Positions 8,660 to 18,287 are shown, counted from the first letter of the stretch. The stretch is DNA of 64,000 bases from Vibrio amylolyticus (GCF_023145695.1 NZ_JAJHVV010000011.1:62001-126000); one strand, 5' to 3'. Made by a program: numbers and translations. The notes: generated from the letters alone by a model not told the origin.

Positions 8660-8692
8660 AAAAGCCCTGATTGAATTCTTATCAGGGCTTTT
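8660..8692 (+). terminator. intrinsic terminator after the DNA ligase
   Basis: A perfect 12-bp stem AAAAGCCCTGAT / ATCAGGGCTTTT with a 9-base loop. The A and T arms make it usable from both sides, but norM ends beyond 8760. Confidence 0.85.
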
Positions 8693-8765
8693 GCTTTCTA
8701 CAATAATATTTGGCTGCTTTATGGTAGGTCGTATTCTTAGAAGAGAATACTAATCTTGTGTCCTT

Positions 8766-10136
8766 TTACTTAGAAGAAAAGGTTAACTGTACATCTTCGT
8801 CTTGCTTATGCATCCAATGCAGCCTTATTCCAAGTAAAATAGCCGCTGATGATAACCCAACGATAAACCCAATCCAGAAACCATGTGCCCCCATTGGTTC
8901 AACAATCCAGTCTGTCATAGCAAGTATGTACCCAATCGGTAGACCGAGTAACCAATACGCGATGAAGGTTCGATTAAAAATCGCCGTCATATCTTTATAA
9001 CCACGTAGTGCACCCGCAGCAATAACTTGTATTGCATCGGCACATTGATAGATAGTGGCAAAAATTAAGAGTTGGACAGCAATTGTAATTACCGCTCTAT
9101 TGTCGGTATAAAGTTCAGCGATACTCTCTTTGAAGACGAAAGTTAAAATCGCGGTAAAAACGGATAGGCATACACCAACAATCAAGCCTACATGTGACGC
9201 AATTTTAGCGCCTTCTGTGTCTTGCTCCCCCAGTTTATGACCAACCCGTATACTGACTGCTGCACCAATGCTCATTGGTAGCATGAAAACTAACGACGAA
9301 AAGTTCGCGGTAACTTGATGCGCTGCGACAATAAGCGGCCCTAAAGGGGCAATGAGCAGAGCAACGACAGCAAAAAGCGTCACTTCAAAGAACATAGCTG
9401 CTGCAACAGGGAAGCCTAACTTAAATAAACGAGTAATGGCTTTAACTTGAGGGCGATGGAACTCACCAAAGAGTCGTATGTGCGCCAGTCGTTTTGACGT
9501 GACAACATAAAACAGAATTAGGGCAAACATGATCCAATAAACAATGGCGGTTGCAACACCACAACCCACACCGCCTAATGCAGGAGCGCCAAACTTGCCG
9601 TAAACAAAAATCCAGTTGAGGGGAATGTTGATAAGTAGGCCAATAAAACCAATAACCATTGCTGGTTTCGTTAGTGACAATCCGTCAGTTAAACTTCTGA
9701 ACGTTTGAAATAGCAGGAATGCGGGAACCGCAAACATCACTGCGTTCATATAACCGTTAGTTTTATCACCCATTAACGCGTCGATATCCATGACATCGAG
9801 TATCCACTGTGTTTGGAGTAAAACCAAAATAGTGGGAATGGAGATGAGCAGCGCTAATATGATTCCCTGATGGATTTCAAATGGAATTTTAACCTGTCTT
9901 CCAGAGCCATTGAGTTGAGCAACAACGGGCACTAATGCCATTAACAGCCCGATACCAAATAAGATGGTAGGAAGCCAAATACTCGATGCGATCGCGACTG
10001 CTGCCATATCGGTAGCACTCACGCCACCTGCCATAACTGTGTCGACGAAGCCCATACCAGTTTGCGCGACAGAAGCGATCAATACTGGAGTAGCAAGTTT
10101 TATGAGGTTTGAAGCTTCTAATTTATAACGATGCAC
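8766..10136 (-). CDS. norM: NorM multidrug/Na+ antiporter (MATE family)
   Basis: Twelve-helix MATE exporter that expels cationic drugs such as fluoroquinolones in exchange for Na+ or H+. Family stretches are clear, for example IKLATPVLIASVAQTGMGFV at the start, PLNWIFVYGKFG in the middle and QVIAAGALRGYKD in the second half. The frame is open to an ATG at 10181, but I chose the GTG at 10136. It has CGGAG 5 bases upstream and gives 456 residues, the length I recall for V. parahaemolyticus NorM. It is divergent from ribE, the usual arrangement in Vibrio and close to the E. coli mdtK/ribE pair. Confidence 0.92.
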   Translation of the reverse strand: MHRYKLEASNLIKLATPVLIASVAQTGMGFVDTVMAGGVSATDMAAVAIASSIWLPTILFGIGLLMALVPVVAQLNGSGRQVKIPFEIHQGIILALLISIPTILVLLQTQWILDVMDIDALMGDKTNGYMNAVMFAVPAFLLFQTFRSLTDGLSLTKPAMVIGFIGLLINIPLNWIFVYGKFGAPALGGVGCGVATAIVYWIMFALILFYVVTSKRLAHIRLFGEFHRPQVKAITRLFKLGFPVAAAMFFEVTLFAVVALLIAPLGPLIVAAHQVTANFSSLVFMLPMSIGAAVSIRVGHKLGEQDTEGAKIASHVGLIVGVCLSVFTAILTFVFKESIAELYTDNRAVITIAVQLLIFATIYQCADAIQVIAAGALRGYKDMTAIFNRTFIAYWLLGLPIGYILAMTDWIVEPMGAHGFWIGFIVGLSSAAILLGIRLHWMHKQDEDVQLTFSSK

Positions 10137-10260
10137 ATAAACTCCGAGAGCAGGAGGTGGAAAGTAAAGTGTTTCTAGCAAAGAAAAATGTTCTTAGTAT
10201 TGCCGCGCATGATAAAGAAATGTCACACTAAGCACCATAAAAACCTCATGGAATTTAATT

Positions 10261-10869
10261 ATGTTTACTGGAATTGTACAAGGAACCGCAGAAGTCATTT
10301 CGATTCTCAAAAAGGATGAGTTTCAAAGTCATACACTCAGTCTTTCTGAAGAATTACGAGAAGGCCTTACGATTGGTGCTTCTGTAGCTCACAACGGTTG
10401 TTGCCTAACGGTAACCTCAATGAATGATGATGCGATCACCTTTGATCTTATGCAAGCGACTTTGAATTTAACCAATCTCGGTGAACTTGAAGTAGGCAAT
10501 CACGTGAACATTGAGCGCGCTGCGAAATTCGGCGATGAAATTGGTGGTCATTCGATGTCTGGTCATATCTCTTTTACCGCTAAAATCGATGAGATTATTA
10601 ATACGCCAAATAACCGCACACTCTGGTTTAAGGTCGCTCCTGAAGCGATGAAGTACGTATTAATAAAGGGCTACATCGGTTTAGATGGTTGTTCATTGAC
10701 GATCGGGGATGTCGAGGAGGAGCGCTTCAGTGTTCACCTTATTCCTGAAACACTAGAGAGAACGCTATTTGGTCAGCGTAAAGTGAATGATAGAGTTAAC
10801 GTCGAGTTTGACCCACAAACACAAGCGATTGTAGATACTGTTGAGCGAGTACTTGCCCAGCGACTCTAG
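10261..10869 (+). CDS. ribE: riboflavin synthase, alpha subunit
   Basis: 202 residues with two lumazine-binding half-domains. The first opens with the hallmark MFTGIVQG and carries NGCCLTV; the second carries GYIGLDGCSLTIGDV. The enzyme dismutates two 6,7-dimethyl-8-ribityllumazine molecules to riboflavin. It is a lone gene divergent from norM, with a 12-base-class terminator right behind. The 79-124 bases upstream are too short and too plain for an FMN riboswitch. Confidence 0.95.
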   Translation: MFTGIVQGTAEVISILKKDEFQSHTLSLSEELREGLTIGASVAHNGCCLTVTSMNDDAITFDLMQATLNLTNLGELEVGNHVNIERAAKFGDEIGGHSMSGHISFTAKIDEIINTPNNRTLWFKVAPEAMKYVLIKGYIGLDGCSLTIGDVEEERFSVHLIPETLERTLFGQRKVNDRVNVEFDPQTQAIVDTVERVLAQRL

Positions 10870-10903
10870 CGGTTTGTTTTTGTACGGAAACGAAGCGATA
10901 TAA

Positions 10904-10932
10904 AAAGAAGCACTCAATTTGAGTGCTTCTTT
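10904..10932 (+). terminator. intrinsic terminator between ribE and the CPXCG gene
   Basis: A 14-bp stem AAAGAAGCACTCAA / TTGAGTGCTTCTTT around a single-base loop region. It is symmetric enough to serve both convergent genes. Confidence 0.85.
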
Positions 10933-10978
10933 ATCGTTTATTGGGAAACATATCGTTCAATAAAAGTAAAACGACTAA

Positions 10979-11185
10979 CTAGCTAAAAGGTTCATCTTCA
11001 ATACACGCGGTTAAATTAATCTGATGCTGGCTGCTGTCGATGAACATATTTAAGTGAATAGCACGGTGGCAATAAGGACAGTCATCATGAAACTCCTTGC
11101 TACCGTTTGAAGCGTCTAAAGTGAGACCAATCTTGTGCTCACAATGGGGACACTGAACATGTTTCTCTGTGTAATTTCTAATCAT
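10979..11185 (-). CDS. CPXCG-type cysteine-rich zinc-ribbon protein
   Basis: 68 residues with two CPxC knuckles (QCPHCEHK and DCPYCHRA) separated by about 22 residues, which fits the CPXCG cysteine-rich family (function unknown, probably one structural zinc). I chose the ATG at 11185 (MIRNYTEKH), since GGAG sits 6 bases before it. An in-frame ATG eight codons earlier lacks a ribosome site. It is convergent with ribE. Confidence 0.75.
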   Translation of the reverse strand: MIRNYTEKHVQCPHCEHKIGLTLDASNGSKEFHDDCPYCHRAIHLNMFIDSSQHQINLTACIEDEPFS

Positions 11186-11526
11186 TGCGTACTCCATTAC
11201 TGCTAGCAATAAAGCAATAGTAATTGTCGAAGTTAGTAATGGTCGTGAATTAAGTGAAAAGTTTGAAATAGACCATGAAACAATGTGATTTTTTTCTAAG
11301 AAAGCTTATTAATATAAATAAGCAAAATAATTCGATAAATTACCATTTGCCCTGGGTATGTATTGAGTTGTTACATAGTAATTAATATGAACTCATGAGC
11401 TTAACAGTTTGTTCTATATTTTGATTTAATTTTTATATTTGGAACTGCTCCCTCATTAGTAGAGGTTGCTATTTTATATACAACCCCAATAGCTTATAGA
11501 TAAACTGTTAGTAATTAGGATCATCT
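11186..11526. other. AT-rich intergenic region ahead of the ABC exporter
   Basis: No gene was found. It holds a 9-bp inverted repeat TAACAGTTT (11402-11410) / AAACTGTTA (11502-11510). Nearer the exporter are two overlapping small hairpins: GGTTG / CAACC and GCTATT / AATAGC within 11464-11494. They cannot form together, so a leader with two alternative folds is possible but unproven. Confidence 0.5.
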
Positions 11527-13347
11527 ATGCAATCCCAACCAGACTTAGATAATGACAAAAAGACAGGCCATTCGTATAAGTCGAAAGCGGGTACAGCGAA
11601 AGGAAAAAACCTAGGTATTCTTTTTGAGCTGGTTAAATTTATTCAGCCCTACAAAGGGAAGGTACTTGCTGCTCTTGTTGCGTTGATCTTCACAGCCTCT
11701 TTAACGCTCTCTGTTGGCCATGGCGTTCGTGTTCTTATCGATGAAGGTTTTACACAGCAATCAATCGTTGACCTTGGTAACGCGATTAAATTTATACTCG
11801 TAGTTACTTTGCTTATATCTGTTGGTACTTTCTTTCGTTTTTATCTTGTGTCATCGGTAGGTGAACGAGTCAGTGCTGATATACGACTAGCGGTTTTTAA
11901 TCATGTGATCACGTTGCATCCAAGTTATTTTGAAACCAATGGTAGTGGCGACATTATGTCCCGAATAACAACAGATACGACACTGTTGCAAAGTATCATT
12001 GGTTCTTCATTTTCAATGGCGATGCGAAGTGCACTCATGTGTGTCGGCGCAATTATTATGTTGTTTGCCACCAACATAAAGCTAACATTAATCGTATTAG
12101 TATCTGTGCCATTCATTCTCATTCCTATTTTAATCTATGGCCGTAAAGTACGGGCGCTGTCTCGCCAAAGCCAAGACTCCATGGCTGATGTTGGTAGCTA
12201 TGCTGGTGAGGCGATAGAGCATATTAAGACAGTTCAGAGTTATAGCCACGAAGCTCAAGAGCGAGATTCATTTTCTCAAGAGGTAGAGAAGGCCTACGAA
12301 ATTGGTCGTCAGCGGGTTAAGCAACGTGCTATTTTAATTTCCGGCGTCATTGTGATCGTATTTAGCGCGATAGCTGGAATGCTGTGGGTTGGTGGTAGCG
12401 ATGTCATTAACGGAACAATGTCAGCGGGAGATTTAGGCGCGTTTGTATTTTATGCGATCATGGTGGCTTCATCACTTGCGACTATTTCTGAAGTTCTTGG
12501 AGAGCTGCAACGAGCAGCAGGAGCAACAGAGCGACTCATAGAAATACTCCAAGTTGATAGCCACATAGTTGCGCCGAAACAGAATATTGTCTCTCCAAAA
12601 GCGCTTAATGCTGAGGTTATTTTTGACGATGTGACTTTTCATTACCCATCAAGACCTGACCAATCGGCGACGAACGATCTACACCTGGAAGCAGAAGAGG
12701 GCAAAGTGCTCGCTCTTGTTGGACCGTCAGGGGCGGGTAAAACAACTCTGTTTGAGTTATTACAGCGATTCTATGATCCACAATCTGGGGCAGTTACGTT
12801 TGGCGGCGTAGATATTCGAGATATTGAGCCCAACGAACTACGTAAAAAAATGGCACTGGTCCCTCAGCAACCCGCTTTGTTTAGTAATGATGTTTTTCAT
12901 AACATCCGCTATGGAAATCCTGACGCGACAGACGATCAAGTGATAGCCGCAGCAAAAAAGGCGCACGCTCATGACTTTATTCTGAATCTACCTGAAGGGT
13001 ATAACAGTTTTCTTGGCGAACGTGGTGTCAGGCTTTCAGGTGGCCAGCGTCAGAGAATCGCTATTGCACGCGCCATTTTAAAGAATCCTGATTTATTACT
13101 GTTGGATGAAGCAACCAGTGCTTTAGACAGTGAAAGTGAGCATCATGTTCAGCTTGCATTGGAAGAGTTAATGCGTGGAAGAACAACGCTAATCATTGCA
13201 CACCGTTTATCAACCATTAAGCATGCGGATAAAATTGCCGTGATGGATCAAGGTCGTTTAATCGATGTAGGAGACCATCAATCATTGCTGAAGAGTTGCG
13301 AGTTGTATCAGCGTTTGGTTGAGCTTCAATTTAAAGAGATAAAATGA
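11527..13347 (+). CDS. MsbA/LmrA-type ABC exporter (fused permease-ATPase)
   Basis: 606 residues: a six-helix exporter domain (about 35-325) followed by an ABC ATPase. Walker A is GPSGAGKTT at 399-407, the signature is LSGGQRQR, Walker B is LLLLDEATSALD, and the H-loop is IIAHRLST. It is a half-transporter expected to work as a homodimer in the inner membrane, exporting lipid or hydrophobic drugs. Vibrio MsbA proper is usually linked to lpxK, which is not here, so this is a paralogue of unknown substrate. A charged N-terminal extension of about 30 residues precedes the first helix. It is followed by a DMT transporter gene. Confidence 0.88.
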   Translation: MQSQPDLDNDKKTGHSYKSKAGTAKGKNLGILFELVKFIQPYKGKVLAALVALIFTASLTLSVGHGVRVLIDEGFTQQSIVDLGNAIKFILVVTLLISVGTFFRFYLVSSVGERVSADIRLAVFNHVITLHPSYFETNGSGDIMSRITTDTTLLQSIIGSSFSMAMRSALMCVGAIIMLFATNIKLTLIVLVSVPFILIPILIYGRKVRALSRQSQDSMADVGSYAGEAIEHIKTVQSYSHEAQERDSFSQEVEKAYEIGRQRVKQRAILISGVIVIVFSAIAGMLWVGGSDVINGTMSAGDLGAFVFYAIMVASSLATISEVLGELQRAAGATERLIEILQVDSHIVAPKQNIVSPKALNAEVIFDDVTFHYPSRPDQSATNDLHLEAEEGKVLALVGPSGAGKTTLFELLQRFYDPQSGAVTFGGVDIRDIEPNELRKKMALVPQQPALFSNDVFHNIRYGNPDATDDQVIAAAKKAHAHDFILNLPEGYNSFLGERGVRLSGGQRQRIAIARAILKNPDLLLLDEATSALDSESEHHVQLALEELMRGRTTLIIAHRLSTIKHADKIAVMDQGRLIDVGDHQSLLKSCELYQRLVELQFKEIK

Positions 13348-13493
13348 TGAGCTAAATACATAAATGTGCAGGCATTTGGTCCACCGATTATTCGTGAATA
13401 TTTCGGTGGAAACGCTTTCTTTTCTCTCCTTTGTTCCATAGTATCCGCCCATTAGTAATTTCACTGCACTTATATTTCGGTACTAGACAAATT

Positions 13494-14396
13494 ATGCCTA
13501 TCAACTTCCTTAGTTCAGTCCCTCTGGGCCTACGCTATATGTTCATTTCAGCGCTTGCTTTTTCTTTGATGTCTGCCTGCGTGAAATTAGTGAGTCATCA
13601 TGGAATACCTGTTTTTGAAATTGTCGCGGCTAGGGCACTGGTTTCGCTTATCATCAGCTACATCGATGTAAAACGAAAAAGGATATCCCTTTGGGGTAAC
13701 AATAGGAAACTACTTTTCGCTCGCGGGGCTGTAGGCTCACTAGCACTTATTTGTGTCTATTATGCTATTGCTACTCTACCACTGGCAGAAGCAACGATAC
13801 TTCAATACTTGCATCCAGTATTCACTGCGATTCTTGCGCTGCTGTTCCTAAAGGAGAGAATTCAGTTATCCACGATGCTATGTATAGCGTTCTGCTTAAC
13901 GGGGCTATTTTTTATCGTCAATCCAGGCTCGGCGTTTGAAGGTGCTGTCGAGCTACCACCTATCAGCATCGCCGCTGCATTGTTTGGCGCTTTCGGTAGT
14001 GCCATTGCTTACGTAATCGTCAAGCGTCTAAGCACGACGGAGGACACGTCAGTGATCATTGTTTATTTCCCATTGATTGCATTACCGTTATCGCTGATTT
14101 TATTGGGCAACGATTTTGTGGTACCGAGTTTCGACGCATTAGTGCTGTTACTCTTTGTCGGCATATTTACTCAAATCGGACAGATCGGCTTAACCAAAGC
14201 AATGAAAGCGGAAGTGGCAAGTAAAGCAACCGCGTATTCATACATCCAAGTTGTCTTTTCGATCATATTTGGTTGGTTGATCTTTAGTGAAGTGCCATCA
14301 ATGTGGACTCTCGTTGGCGGTAGCCTAATTATCATTGGTGCATTGATTAATGTGCTTGGTGGAAAGAGAAGTAAACAACCCAAACCAGTGACTTAA
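13494..14396 (+). CDS. EamA/DMT-family transporter
   Basis: About 300 residues with ten predicted membrane helices in two EamA repeats (for example PLAEATILQYLHPVFTAIL and KATAYSYIQVVFSIIFGWLI). This pattern is typical of the drug/metabolite transporter superfamily, whose members move metabolites or amino acids across the inner membrane. The ATG at 13494 gives a normal family length; the upstream ATG at 13431 adds 21 residues not expected in the fold, and neither start has a strong ribosome site. The substrate cannot be inferred. Confidence 0.82.
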   Translation: MPINFLSSVPLGLRYMFISALAFSLMSACVKLVSHHGIPVFEIVAARALVSLIISYIDVKRKRISLWGNNRKLLFARGAVGSLALICVYYAIATLPLAEATILQYLHPVFTAILALLFLKERIQLSTMLCIAFCLTGLFFIVNPGSAFEGAVELPPISIAAALFGAFGSAIAYVIVKRLSTTEDTSVIIVYFPLIALPLSLILLGNDFVVPSFDALVLLLFVGIFTQIGQIGLTKAMKAEVASKATAYSYIQVVFSIIFGWLIFSEVPSMWTLVGGSLIIIGALINVLGGKRSKQPKPVT

Positions 14397-14412
14397 TTAT
14401 ATTCACGAACAC

Positions 14413-14440
14413 AAAAAAGCCGACGATTACGTCGGCTTTT
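14413..14440 (+). terminator. intrinsic terminator after the DMT gene
   Basis: A near-perfect hairpin AAAAGCCGACG / CGTCGGCTTTT with loop ATTA, followed by T residues. Confidence 0.9.
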
Positions 14441-14495
14441 TACTAGCGGTAGGATAGTTGTGGTTAACGTTAATCCCCGAGTTACATCAAGGCTT

Positions 14496-14544
14496 AAATA
14501 CTATCAACCTTGGATACTATAAGCCTTGAATGCTTATAAACCTT
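14496..14544. repeat. three degenerate 16-17-bp tandem repeats
   Basis: Units are AAATACTATCAACCTT (14496-14511), GGATACTATAAGCCTT (14512-14527) and GAATGCTTATAAACCTT (14528-14544). The last covers the stop codon of the U32 gene. They look like copies of the gene's own tail that have drifted. Confidence 0.6.
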
Positions 14545-16789
14545 GAAGGTATTGATCGTTGGTTCTAACTTCAACCATGCGATTCAAGTGCTCTCGAGCC
14601 CCATCAACCCCATTAATTAACGCTTCAAAGTGCTTAATCAGCTCAACTTTATCCTGAACTTCTTTTGAACCTGCACCGATATTGGTTAAGTCAATAAAGA
14701 ACTCATCAAACAAGCCCGAGAAATCTGAGACCGCATCTTGGTTTAGGAATTGCTCATGGTTGTAAATGCTAGGGTAACCGCCTTTTTGCTTATCAACCGC
14801 GAACGAGATCCCTTTAACATTCGTAATCGTAGTGGCTTTCTCACACTTCAGCATACAACCGGCTTCAATCGATGGCTTGTTACAACCAACGGTTCTTTGG
14901 AAGAAACATTGGCGGCTGGTCATCATCAAAATAGGGTGGTAGATACTGTAAAACAGTTTGAAGTTTTCAGGACGACGAATGTGACGAATCTGACCTTTAT
15001 TGATCTCATTTGAAATGAATGCACCCGCACAGTTGAGCTCTTCTTTCAGTGTGATCAACGCATGTGAGTTAGTCGTGTTCATAAATGGACCTGCAACCCA
15101 CTCAATACCCATTTCAAAGGCTTTATAAGCGATTCCCGTATTGTTTGTTACGATGCGCTCTGGCTTAATCGTTTCGAGTAAGCGCACCGCTTCGTCGTAA
15201 TCTTTGCCGATGAGAACAGCAGGGAACCAAGGGATCAGGCGAGGGTTAGCGGCCAGGATGTCGATGTATTTATTACAGCGCTTTTTAAAGCTCTCTGGCA
15301 GCTTGAAGTAAACATCAGCGTCGGTGACATCACATAAGTGAAGGTCTTCTACGTCGGCGATTAACATAGAAAGCGTTGGTTTCTCATTCACTTTAGGGTG
15401 TTTTTCTAAAGCAGGAACGTCAACATGCTTAATGACTTCAACCGAGCCATTTAAAATGAAGTCAATCTGCTCTTTTAGTGCCGTTACTTCTTTAAGAGGT
15501 ATTGCTAAGCCTTCGTCTAGCTGTTCGAAGTCGTAGCTTTCTAATGTATGTACTGCACTTTTAATCGACTTAAAGCGTTTCTCTAAGAGCTCTTGAGTAA
15601 TCGCCTTTTCGCCCGCTTTAGCAAGGATAGAAGGGGATTGAACGGTGAACGTTTCGTCTTTTGAAACGACATTAATCGTAAAGGGTTTATCGATTGTCGC
15701 CACGAACTCAAAAGTAACCGCTGTTTTACTGATATCAAGAAATTCGATTTTTTCACGCATCTCTGCGCCAATATCATTTTTAGATGAGTATAGATTATCT
15801 GTCACTTCTTGAATTTGAACGACAGAAATTTGTTCTACTTCTTTAGACGCTTTTTCAACGGCGTAATTCACACTGTTATCACGAGGATTATCAATGAACA
15901 TGTCTTTCGTTAAATTACCTTTAAGGAAAGAGTTGGTGAAATCACGATTAAAAACCTTGTGCAGGTTAGAGTCATCTTCAATAAGTAACCCCTGCTCAAC
16001 AAAGCTATCAATTTGTTTACGCCACGTGTCAACAACCGTGTAAACATAGTGTGCGCCTTTGATTCGGCCTTCCACTTTTAATGAGTCGACTTTTGCATCA
16101 ACCAATTCAGGAAGATCGTAGTACGCAGAATTGTCTTTTAAATTCAGTGGGTATTTATTACCTGCTTCAGTAACCTCATACTCGTCGCGACAAGCTTGGC
16201 TACAACGACCACGGTTACCTGAATTACCCACACTTACTGAACTTGAATAACATTGACCAGAGAATGCAATACACAATGCACCATGAACGAAAACCTCAGT
16301 TAGCACATCATGTTTATGAGCGACTTCGGTTAGCATTTTGATTTCTGGAAGGTTGAGTTCTCTAGATAGGTTGACACGTGTCGCACCAATCTTAGAAAGA
16401 AACTTGATTTGGCCTTCATTGTGAGTCGTCAATTGAGTCGACGCATGAACATCCAAAGAGGGGAAGTGCTTTTTAACAAGGTCGAACAAACCTAAATCTT
16501 GAACGATGATGCCGTCAACTTTGGTGTTAACCAACTGGTTTAATAATTTGCTGATGCTCTTAATTTCATGTTCAAGCAGAACAATGTTCAGTGTCAGGAA
16601 GACTTCACAGCCATATTGATGAGCAAGACGAATAACCCCGTTAAGTTCATCCATCGATAAGTTGGATGCACGGTTACGCGCATTGAAAGTGTTTAAACCA
16701 CAATACACCGCATTGGCTCCAGCAACGATGGCTGCTTTAATCGCTTCAACATCGCCACCAGGGGCTAACAATTCAATCTTTCTGCTCAT
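14534..16789 (-). CDS. U32 peptidase-like RNA-hydroxylation family protein
   Basis: 751 residues of the U32 family. The N-terminal half has the characteristic stretches ELLAPGGDVEAIKAAI, GANAVYCGL, FVHGALCIAFSGQCY and RGRCSQACR, and a second region holds further cysteines (SRQCFFQRTVGC, CMLKCEK) suitable for an iron-sulfur cluster. E. coli relatives RlhA and TrhP hydroxylate 23S rRNA C2501 and tRNA U34 using prephenate and an Fe-S cluster. This protein resembles RlhA at the start but is roughly 100 residues longer, with its own C-terminal part, so the exact target is uncertain. It stands alone with no operon partner. Confidence 0.75.
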   Translation of the reverse strand: MSRKIELLAPGGDVEAIKAAIVAGANAVYCGLNTFNARNRASNLSMDELNGVIRLAHQYGCEVFLTLNIVLLEHEIKSISKLLNQLVNTKVDGIIVQDLGLFDLVKKHFPSLDVHASTQLTTHNEGQIKFLSKIGATRVNLSRELNLPEIKMLTEVAHKHDVLTEVFVHGALCIAFSGQCYSSSVSVGNSGNRGRCSQACRDEYEVTEAGNKYPLNLKDNSAYYDLPELVDAKVDSLKVEGRIKGAHYVYTVVDTWRKQIDSFVEQGLLIEDDSNLHKVFNRDFTNSFLKGNLTKDMFIDNPRDNSVNYAVEKASKEVEQISVVQIQEVTDNLYSSKNDIGAEMREKIEFLDISKTAVTFEFVATIDKPFTINVVSKDETFTVQSPSILAKAGEKAITQELLEKRFKSIKSAVHTLESYDFEQLDEGLAIPLKEVTALKEQIDFILNGSVEVIKHVDVPALEKHPKVNEKPTLSMLIADVEDLHLCDVTDADVYFKLPESFKKRCNKYIDILAANPRLIPWFPAVLIGKDYDEAVRLLETIKPERIVTNNTGIAYKAFEMGIEWVAGPFMNTTNSHALITLKEELNCAGAFISNEINKGQIRHIRRPENFKLFYSIYHPILMMTSRQCFFQRTVGCNKPSIEAGCMLKCEKATTITNVKGISFAVDKQKGGYPSIYNHEQFLNQDAVSDFSGLFDEFFIDLTNIGAGSKEVQDKVELIKHFEALINGVDGAREHLNRMVEVRTNDQYLQGL

Positions 16790-16941
16790 TTGAAAATCGC
16801 TCGTTTGTAGACTTATAATATTTTTGAGCGCGTATTCTAACTAGATCACTTATTTATTACCACAACTCTCGATTTTATTGACCTGAATCATTTTAAATTA
16901 CTCGTCAAATGCTGTTCGCAAAGCAGAAAACACAAGATAAA

Positions 16942-16977
16942 ACCAATAAAGGCCACCAAGCAGTGGCCTTTATTGGT
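16942..16977 (-). terminator. hairpin terminator of the fructosamine-kinase gene
   Basis: A perfect 15-bp stem ACCAATAAAGGCCAC / GTGGCCTTTATTGGT with a 6-base loop, 20 bases past the stop codon. The run of T is inside the stem, so strength is uncertain. Confidence 0.75.
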
Positions 16978-16996
16978 GCTCTAGAGAGTTGAGTTG

Positions 16997-17863
16997 CTAA
17001 TAACTCAGAATTCTTTTGATCAGTTCCTCGGCCTCAGATAAATAGTGGCCCCCGAATTGATTGTAGTGGTTGAGTAAATGGTACAAGTTATAGATATCTT
17101 TTCGTTCGGCATAACCAAAATCTAGCGGGAGGACGCTTTCATAGCCTTGGAAGAATTCCGGTTGAAAGCCCCCAAATAACTCAGCCATCGCAATATCACA
17201 TTCCCGATCTCCCCAGTAGCATGCAGGGTCGTAACAGATTGGTCCAAAAGCAGAGTTCGCAACGTTTCCATGCCACAAATCACCATGCAGAAGAGATGGG
17301 CGAGGGTGATGATTAGAGAGTAGCTCTTTCACTGTATCGGTGAACTCGGCGATATTCACTAGTTCAATCCCTTTCTCCCTAAGCAGTTGAAGTTGCCAAC
17401 CTATTCGCTGCTCTGCAAAAAAACGATGCCATTTACGGTCCCATTTATTAGGCTGTAGGGTGCTGCCAATATAGTTGTCTTGATCAAAACCAAACTCTTT
17501 TTGCTCCCCCCAAGAGTGAAGCTTCGCAAGTTGAGTTCCAAACAGGTGGCTTTTCTTTGCATCATCAAGTGGTTTGGTCGTTAGGTAGTTAAGCACTAAA
17601 AACGAGTGGTCTTTGCTAGTTCCTGTCAGGATCAGCTCAGGCACATAGACCGTTGACGTGCTACGAAGAGACTTAATGTTGTCTGCTTCAATTAAATACT
17701 TATTAATGAAGTTTCGTTCATTAGTTTTAACAAAATAGCGCTGTTCACCATCACTAATCATGTAGCACTCACTAATATCGCCTCCCTTAACCTTAGTTCG
17801 TTCAGCGATAGTAAAATTAAATAGGAGTGTTTCAGAGAGTTGCTCAGTCAACGCTTGCCACAT
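16997..17863 (-). CDS. fructosamine/ketosamine kinase family protein (YniA-like)
   Basis: 288 residues of the fructosamine-3-kinase/APH fold. Visible are the ATP-binding lysine region RYFVKTNERNF, the catalytic loop LLHGDLWHGNV (aspartate in HGD), and the metal site YDPACYWGDRECDIA. Family members phosphorylate sugar-lysine adducts, helping to repair glycated proteins; a bacterial role is not firmly set. The protein is full length. It is divergent from the DUF3802 gene across a 424-base gap. Confidence 0.85.
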   Translation of the reverse strand: MWQALTEQLSETLLFNFTIAERTKVKGGDISECYMISDGEQRYFVKTNERNFINKYLIEADNIKSLRSTSTVYVPELILTGTSKDHSFLVLNYLTTKPLDDAKKSHLFGTQLAKLHSWGEQKEFGFDQDNYIGSTLQPNKWDRKWHRFFAEQRIGWQLQLLREKGIELVNIAEFTDTVKELLSNHHPRPSLLHGDLWHGNVANSAFGPICYDPACYWGDRECDIAMAELFGGFQPEFFQGYESVLPLDFGYAERKDIYNLYHLLNHYNQFGGHYLSEAEELIKRILSY

Positions 17864-18287
17864 AGTAAAACTCCATTAGATAAGTGCTTATTTATAATCA
17901 GTTTAGGACAATAAATTTTCCTTTTCTGAATGAACTTTCAAAGAATCGAATTTTTTGCCTTCAATTCTTAACTAAAGTAATGAAATGTGAACTTAATCAA
18001 ATGAGTTCATAGCCCTCGCTTTATCTGTTCATAGAGTAAGCTGTCACCGACTGGGACAATATATTTTTGGCACACTGCTCACGCTATCTATAGGTAATTG
18101 AGAAATTTGGACTACAATGCGATTTACTGTTATCAACTCACTATTCATCAATAATTAGACAGTGGCGACATTTGTTAATCTTAAACAGTGTCCATCATGA
18201 TATTCAGGTTGTTAAAACTTGGATAGTTGTCTTAATATTAGGGAGTGAGATTATTCTCAAAAAGTGCAGTAACTCGGAGATTTTAGT
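17864..18287. other. 424-base intergenic region, one CRP-like site
   Basis: I see no gene. At about 17983-18003 the sequence AAATGTGAACTTAATCAAAT resembles a CRP site (TGTGA-N6-TCAAA, one arm weaker). It could serve either flanking gene. Nothing else stands out; the rest is AT-rich. Confidence 0.4.

Noticed and set aside
10182..10260. FMN riboswitch before ribE
   Set aside because: The gap is too short and lacks the conserved RFN blocks.
18055..18080. TGGCACACTGC as a sigma-54 promoter
   Set aside because: The -12 part (TTGC) is missing at the required spacing.
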